A stretch of 17,073 nucleotides of DNA, taken from assembly GCA_026002695.1 (NCBI GenBank), contig BOCB01000033.1, positions 1-17,073 on the forward strand. The letters are read 5' to 3'. The DNA comes from Synergistales bacterium (lineage in GTDB: Bacteria > Synergistota > Synergistia > Synergistales > Synergistaceae). A program made the translations under genes and the position numbers. The notes under the pieces were generated by a model, which ran no database searches, was not told the origin of the DNA, and saw only the letters and a program-made list of their open reading frames with translations. This document shows, piece after piece, positions 11,729 to 17,073 of this stretch (position 1 is its first letter; each line of letters begins with the position of its first letter).

Positions 11729-14700
11729 ATGTTCGCGCAATTTTTCATAAAACGGCCCCGCTTTGCCATAGTCATAGCGTGTGTCCTGTCGCTTGCCGGC
11801 TTCATATCGGCGATAAATCTGCCGATCAGGCAGTATCCCGACGTGACGCCTCCGCAGATAGAAGTGTCGGCGACATATCCGGGAGCCGACGCCGAGACGC
11901 TCGCCAATACCGTCGCCGCCCCCCTCGAAAAGCAGATAAACGGCGTCGACGGAATGATATACATGGAATCGACCTCCAACAGCTCCGGCAACTACTCCCT
12001 CAGGGTCACGTTCGCGACGGGCACGGACACCGACATGGCGTTAGTCAAGGTGCAGAACAGGGTCAGTCAGGCAACGCCACTCCTGCCGTCGGAGGTTGTC
12101 CAGCGAGGCATAACCACGCAGGCCAGCTTCTCCGACATTCTTGCCTTCGCCTCCCTCATATCGCCGAACGGAACGAGGGACAGCCTGTTTCTAACCGACT
12201 ACGCCACCGGTAACGTGAGCGACGTGCTGTCGCGCGTGGAGGGCGTCGGAGACGTGCAGGTGTTCGGCGCCGACTACAGCATTAGGGTATGGCTCGACCC
12301 CGAGCGGCTCGCTTCGCTGAACATGAGCGTCGCCGAGGTGAGCGCGGCCATAGCGAGCCAGAACAAACAGGCCTCGATAGGCTCCATAGGGGCGACTCCG
12401 AGCGACGGCAAGGCTCCGCTCGTCTACAGCATGATGACGAAGGGTCGTCTCTCCTCCGTCAGGGAGTTCGAGGAGATAGTCGTCAGAACCGCCAAGGACG
12501 GAACCGTGAAACTGCGGGACGTCGCGCGGGTGGAGCTCGGCTCCGAGATGTACAACTTCAAGGCTGCCTTCAACAACTCGCCGTGCGCGATGATGGCCAT
12601 ATCCCAGGCGGCGGGCGGCAACGCTCTGGACACCATGAACGCTATCACGAAGGCTATGGACGAAATGAATAAATTCCTGCCGTCCGACACGAAGTTCGTC
12701 ATAGGGTACGACTCCACCAACTACGTGAGAGCCACCGTGGAGGAGATAGTATTTACGCTCGCGCTGACGTTCTTCCTCGTCGTTGCGGTCTGCTACATAT
12801 TCCTTCAGGATTGGATCGTCACGCTGATTCCGGTCGTCGCGATACCGATATCGCTCACGGCGACTTTCATAGGCCTTAAAGTTCTCGGTTTCAGTATAAA
12901 CATACTCACGCTGTTCGGCCTTGTCCTCGTCATAGGCACGGTCGTTGACGACGCCATATTAGTCGTCGAACGAGTGCTGTTCGTAATGGAGAGGGACAAG
13001 ACCAAAGCTCCGGAGGCTACCTTGCAGTCCATGAAGGACATAAGCGGACCGATGATCGCGACGAGTTTGGTCTTCCTCGCGATATTCGTCCCGGTGGCCT
13101 TCATGGGCGGTATCACGGGAGAGATATACAAGCAGTTCGCCATCACGATTTCGTTTTCCGTGGTCTGCTCGCTCATAGTAGCGCTCACTCTGAGTCCGGC
13201 CATGTGCGCCCACTTACTCACCGAAATAAAACCAAAGCGCTGGGGGCCTCTCGTCTGGTTCAACAAGGCGGTAATCAAGAGCAGAAACGCCTATGTGACG
13301 GGCGCGATGTGGGTAGCGCGGCGCACGTTCGCCACGATTCTGTTCTTCCTTATTATAGTCGGAAGCGCGTATTTAGTCGGGGCGCGCGTTCCCACGTCGT
13401 TCATCCCCGACGAGGATCAGGGCGCGGTCTTTACCGTCGTGCAGCTTCCGGAAGGGGCAACTCAGGCGCGCGCTGACGCGGTCGTGAGCAAATTGGTAAA
13501 GCAGTTCAGCGAGATAGACGGAATGGGCAACGTCATGAGCATAGAGGGCTTCAGCATACTGGGCGATCAGGGTGAGAACGTGGCGACAATCATCATGGCG
13601 CTCAAGGATTGGTCCGTGCGCACGACGCCGGAGACTCGCCTCGGCGGCATTGCGGCCAAGGTGAGGCAGATAGCGGCGGCGACGCCGGAGGCTGCCGTCA
13701 ACGTCTTCACGCCGCCGGCCATATCGGGAATGGGCATATCGGGCGGTCTCGACCTGCGCCTCCAGTCCACGCAGGAGAACGATCCGATGCGCTTGGAGCA
13801 GGTTATGAGAGCCCTCATAGGCGAGCTCCAGAATTCAAGTGAGATAAGCTACGCTTTCAGCAGCTACACGGCGCGGACGCCGAATCTGTTTTTAGACATA
13901 GACAGACAGAAGGCGGAGCGGCTCGGCGTATCCACAGGCGATATACTGAACACGCTGCAATCGTACTACGGCACGTCGTACATAAACGACATAAACATAG
14001 GCACGAGCGTCAACAAGGTCATAGTCGAGTCCGACTGGCAGTACAGGAACACCATATCGGGCATAGGCGAGATAAAGGTTCCCGGCGCCTTCGGCGGCTC
14101 CGTGCCGCTTCGCTCGGTAATAGACGTCAGGAAGATACTCGCGCCGCGCTCTATATCGAGGTACAACCTCTATCCTGCCGCTGCGATAACCGGGTTCATG
14201 GCTCCGGGTTATTCAACCGGCCAGGGCATAGCGAGGATGGATGCTCTCGTGTCCACTCTGCCGGAGGGGTATAAGTACGAATGGTCGGGCATGACCTATC
14301 AGGAGCAGGCGATGGGCGGACAAATAGCCGCGCTCATCGGCATAGCCCTCCTGTTCGGGTACCTGTTCCTCGTAGCGCAGTACGAGAGCTGGACGGTGGC
14401 GATGGGCATAATCCTCACGCTTCCCGTGGCTATCCTCGGCGCGCTCATAGGCGTACTGATACTGCGCCTGCCGATAAGCATATACGTTCAGCTCGGAATG
14501 CTCCTCTTGCTCGCCCTCGTCGCCAAGAACGGTATCCTGATTATGGAGTTCGCTAAGGAGCAGCGCGAGGTCATAGGGCTGTCTATACTCGACGCGGCGG
14601 CCGAAGCGGGTAAAGAGCGATTCCGCTCGGTCATAATGACCTCGTTCACATGCGTTATCGGCATCGCTCCGATGATCCTGGCCGAGGGAGCGGGAGCGGC

Positions 14701-14872
14701 GAGCCGCGTTCACGTTGGGACGACCATGTTCTTCGGTATGGCGATAGCCACGGTAATAGGCATCTTCCTGATACCGGGCATTTACGTCGTGCTCCAGCGC
14801 AACCGCGAACGCTCAAAAGCGCTTTTGAAGAGACTCTTTGGCCGCAGGGAGGCGCAGACCGATGAGAAGTAA
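11729..14872 (+). CDS. RND multidrug efflux pump, inner-membrane subunit (HAE1, AcrB/MexB type)
   Basis: A 1047-residue RND transporter of normal family length that exports drugs or other amphiphiles using the proton gradient. The N-terminus MFAQFFIKRPRFAIVIAC is the typical start of TM1, followed by INLPIRQYPDVTPP. The proton relay Asp pair is D407-D408 (GTVVDDAILVVERV), and the partner Lys is K933 (LVAKNGILIMEF). FIPDEDQGAVF after TM7 is the start of the second periplasmic half. Twelve membrane helices are expected. The start lies 3 bases after the adaptor stop, with only a weak AAGG ribosome site, so translational coupling is likely. Its last codons overlap the channel gene by 11 bases. 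ATA dominates the Ile codons. Confidence 0.97.
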   Translation: MFAQFFIKRPRFAIVIACVLSLAGFISAINLPIRQYPDVTPPQIEVSATYPGADAETLANTVAAPLEKQINGVDGMIYMESTSNSSGNYSLRVTFATGTDTDMALVKVQNRVSQATPLLPSEVVQRGITTQASFSDILAFASLISPNGTRDSLFLTDYATGNVSDVLSRVEGVGDVQVFGADYSIRVWLDPERLASLNMSVAEVSAAIASQNKQASIGSIGATPSDGKAPLVYSMMTKGRLSSVREFEEIVVRTAKDGTVKLRDVARVELGSEMYNFKAAFNNSPCAMMAISQAAGGNALDTMNAITKAMDEMNKFLPSDTKFVIGYDSTNYVRATVEEIVFTLALTFFLVVAVCYIFLQDWIVTLIPVVAIPISLTATFIGLKVLGFSINILTLFGLVLVIGTVVDDAILVVERVLFVMERDKTKAPEATLQSMKDISGPMIATSLVFLAIFVPVAFMGGITGEIYKQFAITISFSVVCSLIVALTLSPAMCAHLLTEIKPKRWGPLVWFNKAVIKSRNAYVTGAMWVARRTFATILFFLIIVGSAYLVGARVPTSFIPDEDQGAVFTVVQLPEGATQARADAVVSKLVKQFSEIDGMGNVMSIEGFSILGDQGENVATIIMALKDWSVRTTPETRLGGIAAKVRQIAAATPEAAVNVFTPPAISGMGISGGLDLRLQSTQENDPMRLEQVMRALIGELQNSSEISYAFSSYTARTPNLFLDIDRQKAERLGVSTGDILNTLQSYYGTSYINDINIGTSVNKVIVESDWQYRNTISGIGEIKVPGAFGGSVPLRSVIDVRKILAPRSISRYNLYPAAAITGFMAPGYSTGQGIARMDALVSTLPEGYKYEWSGMTYQEQAMGGQIAALIGIALLFGYLFLVAQYESWTVAMGIILTLPVAILGALIGVLILRLPISIYVQLGMLLLLALVAKNGILIMEFAKEQREVIGLSILDAAAEAGKERFRSVIMTSFTCVIGIAPMILAEGAGAASRVHVGTTMFFGMAIATVIGIFLIPGIYVVLQRNRERSKALLKRLFGRREAQTDEK

Positions 14873-16421
14873 GACAGGCGATAGATTCTCATCTTCGCCC
14901 TTTAGGCTCCTAACGATAAATCGGTCTTTACTCGCGCTATGTTTAGCGCTTCTTCTGACGTTTGCCGGGCAGTCCCTCGCCGCCGAGCGGGACACGTTTG
15001 CCGGCGGCGACGCAATATCAGCAGACAGCGATATCGCGTCAGGAGACTGGCTTGCCCTTTCCGTGAAGTATCCTAACTTGGCGTCAAAGGCCGTCAGCGA
15101 GGACAGAACGCCCCTGACCGCGGACGCTTTGGCATCGTGGTGGAATGTCCTGAGCGACGACACGCTCACCGGACTGATAAGAACCGCGCTTGATAACAGC
15201 AGGACGATAGAGGCGGCCCGCTCGAAGGTGCGCCAGTCGAGAGCCTCGCTCGGCATAGCGTCCGCGGCGCTGTTGCCTCTGATAAACAACGCTGACAAGT
15301 GGACGAAGTCGAGCGCGTCGGACAACTCGGTGAACAACGGAGCCGAGGCTGAAATAATGTCGCTTGGGATAGACGCGTCGTGGGAGATAGACTTCTTCGG
15401 CAGGCTGCGCGACAAGGAAAGGGCGGCTTTCGCGAACCTCGAAGCGGAGGTCGCGGCGCTCTACGGCACATGGATCACGCTCACGGGAGATATAGCGCTC
15501 AATTACGTCACTCTGCGATCGCTTCAGGAGCGGTTCGCGATAGCGGAGCGGAATCTCGCGAACCAGGAGGAGACGACCGCCCTCCTCATGTCGCGCTACA
15601 AGGCCGGGCTCATTGATTCGCTCGCGCTGAATCAATCAATATCCCTGAGGGAACGGACGAGAGCCGCGATACCGACGCTGCGGGCGAATATCGAGATTAC
15701 GATGAACGCCCTCGCCGCGCTCACCGGCGCGGTACCGGGCAGCTTAGAGGAGCTGCTTGGCATACGCAAGCAGCTGCCCCAAGCCCAAAACGTGAGCCTT
15801 GCCGGGATCCCGGCGGAGGCCATGAGGCAGAGACCCGACGTGCGAGCCGCCGAACGGCGTTTCGCTGCGCAGGTCTCCACGAGGAAGTCAGCGGAGAAGG
15901 ACCTTCTGCCGAAGTTCTCGCTCCTCGGTTCGATAGGGCTTGAGGCTCTCGAAGGAAATGCGCTCTTCTCGTCGAGCAGCGTGGGCTTCACGTTCGGGCC
16001 TCAGATAACGCTCCCCATATTTAACGGCGGCGCGATAAGGCGCAACATCGAGGTTCAAACAGAGGCGGAGAACCAGCTGCTCGCCGCATACGAGCAGACC
16101 GTCCTTCAAGCCGCGGCGGAAGTCCGCGGAGCCGTAGCCTCATGCGCCCAGGAGAAGCTGCGCAACAGATTGCTGAGGACGGGAACAGAGGCTGTGAACA
16201 ATACTCTCGTCTCCGCGCGGGACAGATACAAAAGCGGCCTGACGAGCTTCAGCGACGTGATGCAGGCTCAGGGTTCGCTGCTCGAAATGGAGGATCAGCT
16301 CGCGCAGAGTGACGCCCAGATGACCGCGAACCTGATAAAATTGTTCAAGGCTCTCGGCGGCGGCTGGACACCGATAGCGAACGATATGTGGGCCGCCTCA
16401 GCCGACATCGGAGCGAGGTGA
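14862..16421 (+). CDS. TolC/OprM-family outer-membrane efflux channel
   Basis: A 519-residue outer-membrane factor completing the tripartite pump. A signal peptide is visible (SLLALCLALLLTFAGQSLA), with a probable signal peptidase I cut before AERD. It lacks the lipobox Cys that most NodT/OprM relatives have. Two internally similar OEP halves follow: the first contains WWNVLSDDTLTGLI and IDASWEIDFFGRLRDKERAA, the second RQRPDVRAAERRFAAQ and LPKFSLLGSIGL, ending in YKSGLTSFSDVMQAQ. I chose ATG 14862, with AGGGAGG (14846-14852) 9 bases upstream, overlapping the pump gene by 11 bases; TTG 14838 lacks such a site. The pre-signal part (FRLLTINRS) is encoded by a sequence resembling the dispersed repeat tail. 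Confidence 0.94.
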   Translation: MRSKTGDRFSSSPFRLLTINRSLLALCLALLLTFAGQSLAAERDTFAGGDAISADSDIASGDWLALSVKYPNLASKAVSEDRTPLTADALASWWNVLSDDTLTGLIRTALDNSRTIEAARSKVRQSRASLGIASAALLPLINNADKWTKSSASDNSVNNGAEAEIMSLGIDASWEIDFFGRLRDKERAAFANLEAEVAALYGTWITLTGDIALNYVTLRSLQERFAIAERNLANQEETTALLMSRYKAGLIDSLALNQSISLRERTRAAIPTLRANIEITMNALAALTGAVPGSLEELLGIRKQLPQAQNVSLAGIPAEAMRQRPDVRAAERRFAAQVSTRKSAEKDLLPKFSLLGSIGLEALEGNALFSSSSVGFTFGPQITLPIFNGGAIRRNIEVQTEAENQLLAAYEQTVLQAAAEVRGAVASCAQEKLRNRLLRTGTEAVNNTLVSARDRYKSGLTSFSDVMQAQGSLLEMEDQLAQSDAQMTANLIKLFKALGGGWTPIANDMWAASADIGAR

Positions 16422-16428
16422 CGATGCC

Positions 16429-16611
16429 ATGAACTTCAGCGCGGACATGGACAGGCTAAAAGGAATAGTGGCCGAGTTCGAGGCGGGACAGCTCGGCATG
16501 GAGGAGTCCCTGACGCGGTTCGAGGAAGGCGTTTCCCTCATAAAAAATTGCAGGGAATTTCTTGAAAACGCGAAGCGCAAAGTGGAGCTGCTGACCAAGC
16601 AGGAACCGTAG
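16429..16611 (+). CDS. xseB: Exodeoxyribonuclease VII small subunit
   Basis: A 60-residue protein. MDRLKGIVAEFEAGQLGMEESLTRFEEGVSLIKNC contains the family signature L..I...LE.G.L.LEESL..FE.G..L...C, forming two antiparallel helices that bind the XseA nuclease subunit. Exo VII degrades single-stranded DNA in repair. GAGGTGA at 16415-16421 is the ribosome site, embedded in the end of the channel gene, so the two are coupled. xseA is not upstream; an efflux operon is instead, which is unusual. The stop TAG (16609-16611) is supplied by the inverted-repeat element that begins at 16608, so the native C-terminus may have been altered. xseB followed by ispA is a common gene order. Confidence 0.92.
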   Translation: MNFSADMDRLKGIVAEFEAGQLGMEESLTRFEEGVSLIKNCREFLENAKRKVELLTKQEP

Positions 16612-16753
16612 GGGCGACCATTGGCCGCCCGCCGCAATCCCGCCGGTCACCATTACCAACATGTAGGGTCGGCATTCTGCCGCCCGTTCGCGAACTATCA
16701 CCGCATCGAACGTTATTTAATATAATGCAGGGGCGACCAATGGTCGCCCCTAC
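16608..16753. mobile_element. 146-bp element with 17-bp terminal inverted repeats
   Basis: GTAGGGGCGACCATTGG (16608-16624) and its exact complement CCAATGGTCGCCCCTAC (16737-16753) bound the element. Inside lies a further related half-hairpin (TAGGGTCGGCATTCTGCCGCCC region, about 16664-16685). It has no coding capacity. It belongs to the same dispersed family as the hairpin at 10382-10408. Likely a MITE- or REP-like non-autonomous repeat sitting between xseB and the prenyl synthase gene. Confidence 0.7.
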
Positions 16754-16769
16754 GGAGAGTGATTTAATT

Positions 16770-17073
16770 ATGAAAAACGCTCTTGACATTTTGAGCGAGC
16801 AATACGTAGGTCTGTTCGAGGATTACCTGAACAATCTCCCTGAGGATGAGACGCCTCCGAGACTGCGCGAGGCGGTGATGTACTCGCTGCTTGCCGGAGG
16901 AAAGCGCCTGCGTCCCGTACTCTGCCTCGCCGCCGCCGAGAGGTGCGGGCTGAACCCTGAGAAGAAGGCCGTGCAGGAGAAGGCGGAGCAATCCGCCGAG
17001 GACATGAAGCTCTTCGCCGAGCAAGCCCTGCTCAACAGGATAAACCAGCGCGCCATGATGAGCGAGCTTCGCG
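16770..17073 (+). CDS. ispA: Polyprenyl (farnesyl) diphosphate synthase, start only; chimeric 3' part
   Basis: The frame begins MKNALDILSEQYVGLFEDYL and includes LREAVMYSLLAGGKRLRPVL, the first conserved block (GGKRLRP) of trans-prenyltransferases, which condense isopentenyl diphosphate onto allylic diphosphates. It is preceded by a GGAGAG-type ribosome site in the element tail. Up to about residue 64 (16960) it is normal. From there it reads KKAVQEKAEQSAEDMK..., identical to the unrelated minus-strand protein at 8502-8873, and the catalytic DDxxD block never appears. The gene is cut by the contig end and the chimera is probably an assembly or amplification artefact. ispA is the most likely identity given the xseB neighbour; an octaprenyl or geranylgeranyl synthase is possible. 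Confidence 0.8.
   Translation, partial: MKNALDILSEQYVGLFEDYLNNLPEDETPPRLREAVMYSLLAGGKRLRPVLCLAAAERCGLNPEKKAVQEKAEQSAEDMKLFAEQALLNRINQRAMMSELR
16960..17073 (-). repeat. 114-bp exact inverted copy of 8537-8650
   Basis: I compared the two segments base by base: each base x here is the complement of base 25610-x. The match is perfect for 114 bases, ends at 16960 in a short shared AGAAGAAGG, and runs to the last base of the window. Confidence 0.97.

Noticed and set aside
14213..14713. Minus-strand open frame opposite the RND pump gene
   Set aside because: It is a shadow of the pump codons (Asp/His/Tyr/Arg-rich, no motif), as are the other antisense frames over 10451-16421.
1..17073. CRISPR array, tRNA or rRNA genes, and diversity-generating retroelement (suggested by near-repeats in GT2 genes)
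   Set aside because: No regularly spaced repeats, no tRNA-like cloverleaf or rRNA sequence noticed, and no reverse transcriptase; the GT2 similarity is ordinary paralogy.

Overview
The window looks like one complete assembly contig of 17 kb from a GC-rich bacterium with two membranes (RND pump plus TolC-type channel). In its GC-rich genes Ile is very often ATA and Arg often AGG. That codon bias, together with dispersed TAGGGGCGACC hairpin repeats, would fit the Synergistota. This placement is an inference from composition, not from a marker gene, and is of moderate to low confidence. Both contig ends look abnormal: the left end is 23 G residues inside a glycosyltransferase gene, and the last 114 bases are an exact inverted copy of part of an internal gene.

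Positions 1-8400 are an AT-richer accessory island in which surface-glycan glycosyltransferases alternate with toxin-antitoxin (TA) genes. The order is: GT2 (5' cut off), orphan RHH antitoxin with a decayed toxin, Fic protein (minus strand), RelB/DinJ-type antitoxin with a truncated YoeB-like toxin, GT2 paralogue, GT4, MazE/MazF-type pair (minus strand), HicA-HicB pair 1, stump of a fucosyltransferase start, HicA-HicB pair 2, and a GT10 fucosyltransferase. Three of the four glycosyltransferases carry a long poly-G tract inside the coding region. In the complete GT2 gene the tract (13 G) keeps the frame open. In the GT10 gene the tract (11 G) breaks the frame, and 10 or 13 G would restore it. 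This is the signature of slipped-strand phase variation, as known for Campylobacter poly-G loci and Helicobacter pylori fucosyltransferases. I regard it as the main discovery in the window: a putative multi-gene glycan contingency locus, embedded among TA modules that appear to be repeatedly swapped or eroded.

Positions 8500-17073 look like chromosomal backbone. They hold a small charged protein of unknown function with its own promoter and terminator (minus strand), a class V aminotransferase, and a tripartite RND efflux operon (periplasmic adaptor, inner-membrane pump, outer-membrane channel) that runs on into xseB and the start of a polyprenyl synthase (ispA type). A 146-bp element with 17-bp terminal inverted repeats lies between xseB and ispA and supplies the xseB stop codon. 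The ispA reading frame becomes chimeric at about 16960.

The inferred division of labour is that the island builds and switches surface polysaccharide, the TA modules are probably selfish or stabilising passengers, and the backbone handles efflux, amino-acid metabolism, DNA repair and isoprenoid synthesis. Homopolymer lengths in a consensus assembly are unreliable, so the ON and OFF states describe only this consensus.
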